The notes under the pieces are model-generated. The model was not told the origin of the DNA. It was given only the letters and a program-made list of their open reading frames with translations, and searched no databases. A program made the position numbers and the translations under genes. A stretch of DNA of 48,825 nucleotides, taken from positions 1 through 48,825 of the forward strand of contig CAZCJL010000046.1 in assembly GCA_964498785.1 (NCBI GenBank), read 5' to 3'. This document shows positions 1 to 9,137 of the stretch, one piece after another (position 1 is the stretch's first letter; every line of letters begins with the position of its first letter). The DNA comes from Mariaggregatimicrobium sp964498785 (GTDB taxonomy: Bacteria; Zhuqueibacterota; Zhuqueibacteria; Thermofontimicrobiales; Thiofontviventaceae).

Positions 1-53
1 AATACGACATAGCGGCAAGCGCCCATATCTACCATAAAATATTGAGAAGATAC

Positions 54-99
54 TGAGATTCTTTACTCCCCCGCTTAGGCGGGGTCGCTCAGAATGACA
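54..99. repeat. Family E dispersed repeat, half copy
   Basis: The stretch begins TGAGATTCTT and ends CGCTCAGAATGACA. Inside it a CCCCGC arm and a GCGGGG arm form a small hairpin. The same end sequences appear at 9021-9057, where they are the right half of a full inverted-repeat element. Only one half is present here. Confidence 0.6.
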
Positions 100-166
100 T
101 TTCCTCGATTTTAGGCGGTTCCTGGACAGCCTGTTTACAGACTATCCGGGAGCTTTTATATCGTCA

Positions 167-190
167 GAAAAACCTTCGCAAGGGTAGTTC
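167..190. repeat. Family C repeat, right arm only
   Basis: Contains AACCTTCGCAAGGGTAGTTC, identical to the right end of the roughly 100-bp family C elements at 40314-40415 and 46271-46372. The CCTTCGCAAGG core is itself a short hairpin. No left arm is visible in the preceding 166 bases. Confidence 0.6.
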
Positions 191-202
191 CTGGGCACGT
201 TC

Positions 203-220
203 TTTATGTGATGACATAAA
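203..220. promoter_or_regulatory. Candidate operator: TTTATGT-4 nt-ACATAAA palindrome
   Basis: A perfect 7+7 bp inverted repeat with a GATG spacer ends 22 bases before the ATG of the GH3 gene, the first gene of the locus. Its size and position suit a binding site for a dimeric regulator. I found no second copy and no regulator gene in the window, so function is only inferred. Confidence 0.3.
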
Positions 221-242
221 ATATTTACTAAAAAGTAGAGCC

Positions 243-2438
243 ATGAATATTAAAACAACATTCTTGTTCGGAATTATCTTTATCTTGTTGATATTCCAAA
301 ATTCGTATACAAAGGAGGAAAAGATGATCTGGAAAGATCATACGCAGCCTGTTTCCAAACGCGTGGACGATCTGGTCTCCCGTCTCAATGTGGCAGAAAA
401 AGTATCCCAGCTCATCTACAACAGCGAGGCAATTCCGCGGCTGGATATTCCGGAGTACAACTGGTGGAGCGAATGTTTGCACGGCGTCGCACGGAACGGT
501 CGGGCGACGGTATTTCCGCAGGCAATTGGCATGGCTGCCACGTTTGATGAGGAGTTGATGTTTCGTATTGCCACTGCAATTTCCGACGAAGCTCGTGCGA
601 AATTCAATATCGCTCAGAAAATTGGCAACAGTGGACGTTATGCCGGATTGACGTTCTGGACGCCGAACATCAATATTTTTCGCGATCCACGATGGGGAAG
701 AGGGCAGGAGACCTATGGCGAAGATCCGTTCCTCACCGGAAGCATCGGGACGGCTTTTGTCAAAGGATTGCAGGGCGACCATCCGTTCTTTCTGAAAGCT
801 GCTGCCTGCGCCAAACATTACGCGGTGCATTCGGGTCCCGAAGGCTTGCGTCATGAATTCAATGCTGTGCCGTCTAAGAAAGATTTCTTTGAAACATATC
901 TGCCTGCGTTTGAAAAACTGGTGCGAGATGCAAACGTCGAGGCGGTGATGTGCGCCTATAACAGGACATACGATGAGCCCTGCTGCGGGAGTCCCTATTT
1001 ACTGAAAGATATACTCCGGGAAAAATGGGGCTTCAAAGGTCATATTGTGTCCGATTGCTGGGCGATTGTGGATTTCCACGCACACCACAAGGTGACTGCA
1101 AATCCGGTGGAATCCGCGGCGCTCGCGCTCAGGAGCGGCGTGAATGTCAACTGCGGAAATACCTTCCCATATTTGCTCGATGCAGTGGAACAGGGATTGA
1201 TTACAGAGCGTGATCTGGATGATGCATTGAAACCGCTGCTCACGACGCGGTTTAAATTGGGCCTGTTCGATCCTCCCGGTTCAAATCCCTACGACGCTAT
1301 TTCACCGGACGTGGTGAATTCAGAAAAACACCGCTCTCTTGCATGGGAAGCAGCTTCAAAATCATTTGTGTTGTTGAAGAACGATGACGTTCTGCCGCTT
1401 AAAAAAGACATCCATAAAATTTATGTTGTTGGACACCATGCTGCCAGCACCGAAGTCCTGCTCGGTAATTATAACGGCGTCAGCGACCAGATGGTGACCA
1501 TTTTGGAAGGGATTGTCGGAAAGGTTAGTCTTGGCACTACGGTGGAATACAAGCACGCTACATTGCTGGATCGCGAAAATATCAATCCTATTGACTGGAC
1601 AACCGGCGAGGCGCATGATTACGATGTCATCATCGCGGTGATGGGAATTTCCGGTTTGCTCGAAGGCGAAGAAGGGGAATCCATCGCATCGCCGGACCGC
1701 GGCGACCGTTTCGATATCCGGCTGCCGCAAAATCAGGTGGATTATTTGCGCAAGCTGAGAAGTAAGGGTGACAAGCCCATCATTCTCATTTTGACAGGCG
1801 GAAGTCCGGTAGCTATTCACGAAGTCCCTGAGCTGGTGGATGCCATTCTCTGGGTGTGGTATCCCGGCGAGCAGGGCGGAAATGCAGTGGCAGATGTACT
1901 TTTCGGCGATGTCAATCCAGCGGGACGTCTGCCTGTCACATTTCCGAAATCAGTGGATCAACTGCCGGCGTACGATGATTATTCCATGGAAGGACGCACA
2001 TATCGCTATATGACAGAAGATCCGTTATATCCGTTTGGATTCGGATTGAGCTATTCAAAATTCGCTTACCAGGCCATTAAATTAAGCGACTCTGAAATTA
2101 AGAAAACTGACAGCATCGAAGTAGCTGTCACTGTTGTGAACAACGGTCCGTTTGATGGCGACGAGGTGGTGCAATGTTATCTGACGGATGTAGAGGCATC
2201 AACTCGTACCCCGCGATGTGCACTGAAAGGATTTAAACGGATTCATTTAAAATCCGGTGAAAGTGCAGAAGTGAATTTTACCATCACGCCGGAAATGATG
2301 ATGCTGGTCAATAATGACGGAGAAAAGATTTTGGAAAAGGGACAGTTCAAAATCACTGTGGGTGGTGCATCTCCCGGACAGCGAAGTATAGAATTGGGCG
2401 CTGCGGATTTCGTCGATGCTGTTTTCAACTTGAAATAA
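243..2438 (+). CDS. GH3 beta-glycosidase (beta-glucosidase/xylosidase type)
   Basis: 731 aa with an N-terminal signal peptide (residues 1 to about 23), so exported. The GH3 N-terminal barrel spans about 45-340, with KHYAVHSGPE near 191-200 and the nucleophile motif IVSDCWAI, whose Asp is D271. The SDC form is typical of the xylosidase-like GH3 branch. The GH3 C-terminal domain spans about 370-590, with GEEGESIASPDRGDR, followed by a fibronectin-III-like domain (about 630-720). It should release terminal beta-linked glucose or xylose from the non-reducing end. First gene of the cluster; only 13 bases separate it from the GH92 gene, so the two are probably co-transcribed. Family is certain, substrate open. 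Confidence 0.93.
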   Translation: MNIKTTFLFGIIFILLIFQNSYTKEEKMIWKDHTQPVSKRVDDLVSRLNVAEKVSQLIYNSEAIPRLDIPEYNWWSECLHGVARNGRATVFPQAIGMAATFDEELMFRIATAISDEARAKFNIAQKIGNSGRYAGLTFWTPNINIFRDPRWGRGQETYGEDPFLTGSIGTAFVKGLQGDHPFFLKAAACAKHYAVHSGPEGLRHEFNAVPSKKDFFETYLPAFEKLVRDANVEAVMCAYNRTYDEPCCGSPYLLKDILREKWGFKGHIVSDCWAIVDFHAHHKVTANPVESAALALRSGVNVNCGNTFPYLLDAVEQGLITERDLDDALKPLLTTRFKLGLFDPPGSNPYDAISPDVVNSEKHRSLAWEAASKSFVLLKNDDVLPLKKDIHKIYVVGHHAASTEVLLGNYNGVSDQMVTILEGIVGKVSLGTTVEYKHATLLDRENINPIDWTTGEAHDYDVIIAVMGISGLLEGEEGESIASPDRGDRFDIRLPQNQVDYLRKLRSKGDKPIILILTGGSPVAIHEVPELVDAILWVWYPGEQGGNAVADVLFGDVNPAGRLPVTFPKSVDQLPAYDDYSMEGRTYRYMTEDPLYPFGFGLSYSKFAYQAIKLSDSEIKKTDSIEVAVTVVNNGPFDGDEVVQCYLTDVEASTRTPRCALKGFKRIHLKSGESAEVNFTITPEMMMLVNNDGEKILEKGQFKITVGGASPGQRSIELGAADFVDAVFNLK

Positions 2439-2451
2439 TGGATATTTTGTT

Positions 2452-4650
2452 ATGAAAAAAATCGTGATCATTTTTGTTGTCATATTATTTGTTGGTTGCG
2501 GTAATCTGGGCAACCCACCCGCAGAGCCCGTTGCGTACGTCAATCCGCTCATCGGGACGACGAATGGCGGAAATACATTTCCCGGTGCGGTGGTGCCGTG
2601 GGGAATGGCACATATTGTTCCGCACACGACCCGTGAAAAAAGCTGGTCCGGCTCCCGCTATTATTATGGGGATAATTTCATTTACGGCTTTGGGCAGATT
2701 CATTTGAGCGGAGTCGGCTGTGCTGATTTCGCTAATATAAATCTGATGCCAACAACCGGATATTTATCTTTCGATTATTATAAAAACCGCTCTCGATATG
2801 AAAACGAAATCGCACAGGCAGGATATTATGCCGCGGATTTGAGGCACTACAATGTGCGCGCTGAAGTCACTGCGACGGAACGCACCACGTTGAGCAGATA
2901 CACTTTTCCCGAACAGCAGGGAGATGCGAACATCATCCTCGATGTAACAGAAGGACTTACCGAGTCCCGGGACGCTTATCTGCGAATCGTGTCCGACGAT
3001 GAAATCGAAGGCTGGAACCACGCCGGCGGATTTTGTATGACAGATAATGATTATGTGATTCATTTCGTTGCTAACTTCAGCAAAAAGGCAAAAGCTGTCG
3101 GTTCGTGGAAAGGTCGGGAGCTGCTTCCGGGTGTGCGGCTGATGGAGGGAAACAACATCGGCGCGTACATGCAATTCGATACAGAGGCAGGGGAGCAGAT
3201 TCTGGTGAAAATCGGGGTGTCCTTCGTGAGTATCGAAAATGCACGGGAAAATCTGGAGCAGGAGCAGCCGGGCTGGGATTTCGACGCCGTGAAAAAGCAG
3301 GCGCAAAAGAAATGGAATAAAGAGCTGAGCAGGATCGACGTCAGCGGCGGCGACCGGGAAAAAACGATTTTTTATACGGCACTATATCATGCGTTGATTC
3401 ATCCGAACATCATCGATGATGTGAACGGCGAGTACCCGACAATGAAAACGAAGACTATCGAAAAAGTGATATCCGGGCATCATCAATATACGGTCTATTC
3501 TCTGTGGGATACGTACCGCACGCTGCATCCGCTACTAACGCTGGTGTATCCGGAACGACAGGCAGATATGCTGCGAACTATGGTCGATCATGCAGAACAT
3601 GGCGGGAATCTCCCGTTCTGGGAATTGGGCGCCGATGAAACATACGTAATGAACGGTGATCCTGCGCCCATCGTGATTGCAGACAGCTATTTTAAAGGAC
3701 TGCGCGATTTTGATGTGAAACAAGCATATCAGGCCGCTTATCGAACGGCGATGCAAACGGAAAACAATAACATGCGTCCGATGCAAAAATATTTTTCAAA
3801 ATACGGCTACATTCCGTATGATGACTGTGGTGCTGATGATATGTGGGGTAAGCCGCGCATGGTGTCCGAATGTCTGGAATATGCGTACTCGGATTGGGCG
3901 ATTGCGCTGCTGGCTCAGGAATTTGGTGATCATGAAAGAGCCGAAAATCTTAAAGATCGATCCGAAGCATACCGTCATTATTATGATCCGAAAATTGGTT
4001 TTCTGAGACCGCGCTATTCCGATGGCAGTTGGTACGAGCCGTTCTATCCTGAAAGCTATCAGGGCAGTTGGAAAAATGTCGGCTTTGTGGAGGGAAACAG
4101 TTGGCAATACACGCTCTTCGTGCCGCATGATATTGATGGGCTGCGGCAGATCATGGGCGGCGATTTTGCGTTCACTGCCAAACTTCAGCGCTGTTTTGAT
4201 GAGAAGAATTTTACAATCGATAATGAGCCGGATATTAATTATCCGTATTTGTTCACTTATATTCCCGGCGAAAGCTGGCGCACTCAGCAAATTGTACGGC
4301 GATTGATGGATCTCGAGTTCGGAACCGGTCCCGGTGGATTGCCGGGCAATGATGACGCGGGCACGATCTCCGCATGGTACATTTTTTCGGCAATGGGATT
4401 TTATCCGGTCTGTCCCGGGAAAACCAAGTACCAGTTGGGCAGTCCGGTGTTCGATGAGATCACGATTCATCTGAATCAGGAATTCTGGAGCGGGGATAAA
4501 TTTGTGATCCGGGCAGAATATAATTCTCAGCAAAATGTGTATATTCAAACAATGAAATTGAACGGAAAGGATTATCAAAAGCCGGAAATTGATCATAAAG
4601 ATGTGGTGCAGGGCGGTGAATTGGTTTTTGAAATGAGCGATGAACATTAA
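2452..4650 (+). CDS. GH92 alpha-mannosidase, lipoprotein
   Basis: 732 aa. The N-terminus MKKIVIIFVVILFVGCG is a lipoprotein signal with the lipobox Cys at residue 16. GH92 signatures run through the whole length: NPLIGTTNGGNTFPGAVVPWG near 31-51, HLSGVGC near 84-90, YHALIHPN, LWDTYRTLHPL, and near the C-terminus GGLPGNDDAGTISAW with the catalytic-site aspartates D634 and D635. Family members are calcium-dependent inverting exo-alpha-mannosidases acting on N-glycan-type or yeast-type mannans. Length matches the family. Neighbouring GH2 beta-mannosidase and GH109 genes fit a glycoprotein-like or complex heteroglycan substrate. The exact linkage cleaved cannot be read from sequence. Confidence 0.94.
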   Translation: MKKIVIIFVVILFVGCGNLGNPPAEPVAYVNPLIGTTNGGNTFPGAVVPWGMAHIVPHTTREKSWSGSRYYYGDNFIYGFGQIHLSGVGCADFANINLMPTTGYLSFDYYKNRSRYENEIAQAGYYAADLRHYNVRAEVTATERTTLSRYTFPEQQGDANIILDVTEGLTESRDAYLRIVSDDEIEGWNHAGGFCMTDNDYVIHFVANFSKKAKAVGSWKGRELLPGVRLMEGNNIGAYMQFDTEAGEQILVKIGVSFVSIENARENLEQEQPGWDFDAVKKQAQKKWNKELSRIDVSGGDREKTIFYTALYHALIHPNIIDDVNGEYPTMKTKTIEKVISGHHQYTVYSLWDTYRTLHPLLTLVYPERQADMLRTMVDHAEHGGNLPFWELGADETYVMNGDPAPIVIADSYFKGLRDFDVKQAYQAAYRTAMQTENNNMRPMQKYFSKYGYIPYDDCGADDMWGKPRMVSECLEYAYSDWAIALLAQEFGDHERAENLKDRSEAYRHYYDPKIGFLRPRYSDGSWYEPFYPESYQGSWKNVGFVEGNSWQYTLFVPHDIDGLRQIMGGDFAFTAKLQRCFDEKNFTIDNEPDINYPYLFTYIPGESWRTQQIVRRLMDLEFGTGPGGLPGNDDAGTISAWYIFSAMGFYPVCPGKTKYQLGSPVFDEITIHLNQEFWSGDKFVIRAEYNSQQNVYIQTMKLNGKDYQKPEIDHKDVVQGGELVFEMSDEH

Positions 4651-4680
4651 AAGAATTTAGATACATGAATATAAAAACGA

Positions 4681-4695
4681 AGATTTCCGAAATCT
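4681..4695. repeat. Family D palindrome, single arm
   Basis: AGATTTCCGAAATCT is one arm of the 33-bp family D hairpin seen at 33221, 35353 and 37520. It lies between the GH92 and GH78-like genes with no second arm nearby. Confidence 0.4.
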
Positions 4696-4735
4696 GAATA
4701 ATTGTCCTTTTAAATCATAAAACAAAGAGAATAAA

Positions 4736-7621
4736 ATGAACAGACGGGAATTTATTCAATTAACATCCGCGGGGCTCGCAGGTTCGATGGTCATTCCGGG
4801 CAGCTTGTTCGGAAAAGATTCCAACATCGATGAAAGTGCGCGCTTTATCTGGTATCAGAAAACAGCCACAGAGCGCAATCAGTATGGGCTGTTTCGAAAA
4901 ACATTTTCACTGAAAGAAAATGTGAAATCTTCAGTACTGCATCTGTTCGCAGATACTGTGTATCGGCTGTTCATTAACGGAGAATTCGTTGAGTTCGGGC
5001 CGGCGCGGTTCGATCCGAAATTCCCGTTGTATGATAGCCATGATATCTCATCTTATATAAAACCGGGATTAAACGTGATTGCCGTGGAAGTGAATTATTT
5101 TGGTATGAAAACGTACAAAGCCATTCCTGCGAGCGCCGGATTGATCACGTGGGGAGAAATCATCACCGATCGTGATGAACGAATCTCACTGCTTTCAAAA
5201 AAAGGAGCCTGGAAATGCACGCCAGATCCAGCGCATTCTCATTACGAACCGAAGCTGAGTTTCACATTAAATGCCATGAATTTGTATGATCAGCAGCATG
5301 CATTGGAGAATTGGCAACACATCGATTTCGATGATTCGGACTGGCAGGATGCGGTGGAAATCGCCGATCAAAAAATTTGGGGAGAATTAAAACCGCGCAG
5401 CATTCCGTTTATGTCTGGTGAGATCATGGCGATCCCGCGAATCGTACACCTGTTGCCGCTGCATCAAAATGAGGACTGGTACTCGTTTGCCTTGCCAGCG
5501 CCGCACTTTTTTGAGGATGATGCGGAAAAGCACAGCAACTTCATCGCGTTCACCAGTTGGATCTATTCTCCTGCGAATCAGACGATTTCTGTCGGCGCCT
5601 TCTGGGGAGAAAACTGGATCAACGGCGTGGAAATGAAAGATAAGATTTACGATCCGTACAAGAGCCTGCGAATGAACGAGCAATGGACGTTGAAAAAAGG
5701 ATGGAATCACTTCTTCGGGAAAGTGGGCGCGTATTATGATATCCTTGATCACTATTATGCATTTCCAAAAAATAGCGGAATTATTGTTTCAGCAGATAAG
5801 GACAAAGATTCTCCGGTACTGTTCCGGCGGACTCCGGTTCTCACAACAGCGCAACACGAACGCTATCTGAAAAAAAAGCCGCTTCCTTATTCACCGCAGG
5901 AAAAAATTGCGGAGATCGGCGGCTGGATTGATGTGATGAAAGACGAACCCGCACAATCGCCATGCAGGGAAACCAGTTGGGATGATTACGGTGAGCAGGT
6001 GGAATCGCTCACTCCGGAAACGCTGACCAATCATAGTTTCCGAAAATCATTTTATCCGCAGGGATTCACCATTCTGATTGATATGGAGTATACCCGGCTT
6101 GTATTTCCTCAGATGGAATTTTCAGGAGTTCAGAATGCGGTGATCGATTTGACCTACAGCGAAAAATTGGCTCCGGACAACGCACATCTGCTGCATGTGC
6201 ACAATTTTCCCCTCGGTGACCGGTTGCTATGCAGCAAGGACACCATCCGCTGGATGCCGAATCAACCGCGGGGTTTCCGGTATTTGAAAATCACCATCCG
6301 TAATATGCAAAGAGATGTCACGCTGCGCTCGCTGTCGCTGCGGTCGGCGCATTATCCGGTCACGCAGATCGGATCATTCAAATGCTCCGATGTGACGCTC
6401 AATGCGGTGTGGGAGACGGGACGCCTGTCGCAATCAGTGAATATGGAAGATGCGTACGATGATACCGTGGTGCGCGAGCGGGGCATGTACGCCCGGGATA
6501 CAATCATTCAGTATTGCGTGAATCTGGCGACTTTCGGCGACCAGAAATTGATGCAGCGCTGTTTGGAGCTTTACGGACAATCGCCGGATGCCACCGGGAA
6601 ATTCCGCGCGGTTTATCCGAACACCGGCAATTACACCATTGCAGATTTTGCCCTCGACCTGGTGGAAGGGTATCGTATTTATTATGATCATTCCGGTGAT
6701 CTGGATCGAATCCGCACAGATTGGGCTGCCATCCGAAAGAATCTTGCCTGGTTTGATCAGTTGTCCGATGGACGGGATGATCTATTGCTAAATGCTGACT
6801 GGTATATAAAGCAGGGCGTTGCAGTACGTTATGGCGGTTTCCACGGTGATTTACAGGTGCCAAAAGGCAGGCAGGACATCACCGGCATTCATTGTGGGTT
6901 TAGCTGCACCTATTTGGTCGCGTTGAAAAGCGCCGCGTATCTTGCCAGTGAATTGGGATTTGAGAAAGAAAAAAAGGAATTGCAGCGCCGGATTGACGTG
7001 CTATTGAAATCCATTCCCGCCGCATTTTGGGATGAAGATGCGCAATGTTATGCAGATAATTTGAAAAAGGAGGCGCATTCGATCCAGGCGAATCTGATCG
7101 CTGTACGCGCCGGAGTTGTGAGCGAAGAACAGATGACTGGCATCCGGGCGCTCGTGAAAAATGAATTGCGCCACGTGTTTGTGAATGGCTACGATCCATC
7201 GGACGGCGCTTTGTGTTCGCCGAATTACGCGTTTTATCTGCTGGATGGATTATACAAAGCCGGACTGGAAGATATCGCCGAGAGTCTTATGCGCCAGGGA
7301 TGGGGCTGGGCGCTGGCGCAGGGATTGAAAACGACGCCTGAGTATTTTAACATTACCGTGGCGAGGCGTAGTATGTGCCATGCATGGTCTGCCGCTCCCA
7401 CTTACTATCTGTCGAAATATGTGCTGGGCGTGCATTTCCCAAAAGCGCCGTATTTGAATGAGGTGGAAATCCGTGTACAAACGGCAACGATCGAATCGGC
7501 GGAAGGAGTGTTTCCACATCCCAAAGGTAAGATTAAAGTGATGTGGCACACGGAAAACGGGAAGCGTGTGTTTGATGAGGTCAGCGCACCGGAGGGAGTT
7601 CGGGTGAAAGTCGTCGGTTGA
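4736..7621 (+). CDS. GH78-like alpha-L-rhamnosidase family protein, Tat-exported
   Basis: 961 aa. Starts MNRREFIQLTSAG, a Tat signal with the RREF motif. The N-terminal half has the rhamnosidase-type beta-sandwich domains: LFADTVYRLFINGEFVEFGP near 78-97 and ISSYIKPGLNVIAVEVNYFG near 104-123. An (alpha/alpha)6-like catalytic domain occupies about 540-880. Its acid-loop region reads DDTVVRERGMYARD (575-588), where typical GH78 enzymes have a DCPxRxERxGWxGD pattern; E581 would be the matching glutamate. Family assignment rests on overall layout and this loop. A divergent activity on another deoxy sugar or uronic acid is possible. Purine-rich ribosome binding site AAAGAGAAT just upstream. Confidence 0.75.
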   Translation: MNRREFIQLTSAGLAGSMVIPGSLFGKDSNIDESARFIWYQKTATERNQYGLFRKTFSLKENVKSSVLHLFADTVYRLFINGEFVEFGPARFDPKFPLYDSHDISSYIKPGLNVIAVEVNYFGMKTYKAIPASAGLITWGEIITDRDERISLLSKKGAWKCTPDPAHSHYEPKLSFTLNAMNLYDQQHALENWQHIDFDDSDWQDAVEIADQKIWGELKPRSIPFMSGEIMAIPRIVHLLPLHQNEDWYSFALPAPHFFEDDAEKHSNFIAFTSWIYSPANQTISVGAFWGENWINGVEMKDKIYDPYKSLRMNEQWTLKKGWNHFFGKVGAYYDILDHYYAFPKNSGIIVSADKDKDSPVLFRRTPVLTTAQHERYLKKKPLPYSPQEKIAEIGGWIDVMKDEPAQSPCRETSWDDYGEQVESLTPETLTNHSFRKSFYPQGFTILIDMEYTRLVFPQMEFSGVQNAVIDLTYSEKLAPDNAHLLHVHNFPLGDRLLCSKDTIRWMPNQPRGFRYLKITIRNMQRDVTLRSLSLRSAHYPVTQIGSFKCSDVTLNAVWETGRLSQSVNMEDAYDDTVVRERGMYARDTIIQYCVNLATFGDQKLMQRCLELYGQSPDATGKFRAVYPNTGNYTIADFALDLVEGYRIYYDHSGDLDRIRTDWAAIRKNLAWFDQLSDGRDDLLLNADWYIKQGVAVRYGGFHGDLQVPKGRQDITGIHCGFSCTYLVALKSAAYLASELGFEKEKKELQRRIDVLLKSIPAAFWDEDAQCYADNLKKEAHSIQANLIAVRAGVVSEEQMTGIRALVKNELRHVFVNGYDPSDGALCSPNYAFYLLDGLYKAGLEDIAESLMRQGWGWALAQGLKTTPEYFNITVARRSMCHAWSAAPTYYLSKYVLGVHFPKAPYLNEVEIRVQTATIESAEGVFPHPKGKIKVMWHTENGKRVFDEVSAPEGVRVKVVG

Positions 7622-7631
7622 AACGTTTGTG

Positions 7632-7740
7632 AACCCTTGCGAAGGTTTGGAAATTTGGCACGGGTGGGCGGACGTTGGCATGTTTGAACATCCCCCGGAT
7701 TTTGCCTGCGGCAAAATCGTCCCCCTTCAAAGGGGAAATT
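7632..7740. repeat. Family C left arm and family B element between GH78-like and GH36-like genes
   Basis: Positions 7632-7648 carry AACCCTTGCGAAGGTTT, a family C left arm. Positions 7689-7740 are a family B copy: CATCCCCC, then a perfect 9-bp hairpin GATTTTGCC-TGC-GGCAAAATC, then CCCCTT-CA-AAGGGG. Other family B copies lie at 15327, 30641 (inverted) and 44694. Confidence 0.7.
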
Positions 7741-7811
7741 CTGGCAGGGCTTGAATCAGGGATAGATATTGCAGGAAATATTTTATTAATTTTAAAAAAA
7801 TCAGGTTGAAA

Positions 7812-8871
7812 ATGAAACGCAGAGAATTTTTAAACATATCAACATTGATAATCGCGGGCATGGGACTGCTGCCGAACAGTCTTATATCTGGAAATAATAA
7901 TTCTACAATTGAAGATACGATAGATCACCAACCCGTCCCCGCACGCTGGCGCATTCATGAAAACGGTAGCTTCGATTTAATCTCAGATGAAATCACTATG
8001 AAAAATTGTTATCCTGCGATGGACGGGCAGCCGGTGCATCCGATGTTGATTCATGTTAACAGAACTGATTTCGGCGGGGAAATTTCATATCAATTATCAA
8101 CAGGAAAATTGATACTGAACCTGGGATATGATAACGATTCGTTAGTGATGGGCGCCCGATTGGAAGGATTTTCTATCGCACCCCACTGGATTCATCCGTT
8201 GGCAGGTGCTGAGATAGTAGGTGCGGATCGATGGTTTAAGCAGGGGGCTGGATTTTCGGGACCCAGTGGAATCATCCCGTTGCGGCAGCCTCTTATACGC
8301 ATGGAGAGCACAAACATCAACACGCATATCGAAGATGCCTGGACGTACGACAGCTACCTGCTCACGGCGTTCCTGTCCAACGATGACTACGCGCTGATCT
8401 GCGCGGCGTACGATCATGGCAATTATCTGCAGCGCACCACGGTGTACAACCGCCAGTATCGCTACGGACTGATCGATCGTCACCTGGATTCGAATGCCAT
8501 TTTCTGCGAAGCGGGTTTCGCACTGGAGAAAATCAATTTAAATCAAAATTCACTTCTGGTCGAAACAGGATAATCCATTGATCGCCGTGAGAAATTATCC
8601 GGCGCTGAAAAGCAAGGCAATTCTGATATTGAACAATTCTGAGGAAACGCTGGATTTCGACTATTCGCTGGAAGAATTGATCGACGAGAAACAGGCATGT
8701 TGCTTCGAATGGAATTTAGGCGAAGCCGCGGCATTGGGAAAGATTTCATTTTTGAAGAAACAATTACGATCGCACGAATCTGTTTTGTATTATATAAATC
8801 AACACAATCAACCGCCTCCGCGGAATATGAGCATAAATGGAGTGCGGGTAAAGGGATTGCGAGAAAATTAG
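7812..8871 (+). pseudogene. Broken GH36-like glycosidase (N- and C-terminal pieces only)
   Basis: An ORF from ATG 7812 (MKRREFLNIS, a Tat signal) encodes an N-terminal beta-sandwich resembling those of alpha-galactosidase-type enzymes, ending ...NSLLVETG at 8573. The next frame carries QDNPLIAVRNYPALKSKAI through 8871, a typical C-terminal beta-domain of such enzymes. The two pieces are offset by +1, and the open part of the second frame starts only at 8542, so a frameshift lies within 8542-8573. Together they give about 350 aa, and no catalytic barrel lies between them, so an internal deletion is likely as well. GH36 identity is a best guess; loss of function is better supported. Confidence 0.55.
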
Positions 8872-8876
8872 TTTCC

Positions 8877-8920
8877 GGAGTGAATCGCCTTTATGCGATT
8901 CGATCCCGCCCTGGCGGGAT
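8877..8920. repeat. Family A hairpin followed by a second hairpin
   Basis: 8877-8901 has the GGAGTG head, stem GAATCGC/GCGATTC and loop CTTTAT of family A, with a stem sequence different from most copies. It is followed by ATCCCGCC-CT-GGCGGGAT at 8903-8920. It starts 5 bases after the stop of the broken GH36-like gene. Confidence 0.75.
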
Positions 8921-8950
8921 AAACAGGTTGTACAAGATCTCCGAATAATG

Positions 8951-9057
8951 TTATTCTGAGGAGCGGAGCGACGAAGAATCTCACACCACTAATCCTCGGT
9001 CTTTATAAAATTTCGTGGCATGAGATTCTTCACTCCCTTCGGTCGCTCAGAATGACA
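8951..9057. repeat. Family E full inverted-repeat element
   Basis: The left end TTCTGAGGAGCGGAGCGACG...AGAATCTCA and right end TGAGATTCTTC...CGCTCAGAATGACA are imperfect reverse complements separated by about 40 bases. This gives a roughly 105-bp MITE-like unit just upstream of the first sulfatase. A half copy sits at 54-99. Confidence 0.7.
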
Positions 9058-9137
9058 ATTAGCGGCTCTTGGACACCCTGTAAGATAATGCGCTCCAAAT
9101 ACATATTTTAGTTTAAACAAACATAGGGAGATAAATA

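Noticed and set aside
228..854. Long ORFs on the minus strand, also at 11037-11714, 16579-17466 and 31060-32070
   Set aside because: All lie opposite strong conserved genes on the + strand and show no family features of their own.
8578..8871. Separate 97-aa gene starting at TTG
   Set aside because: The reading frame continues upstream of the TTG and matches the C-terminal domain of the broken GH36-like gene.
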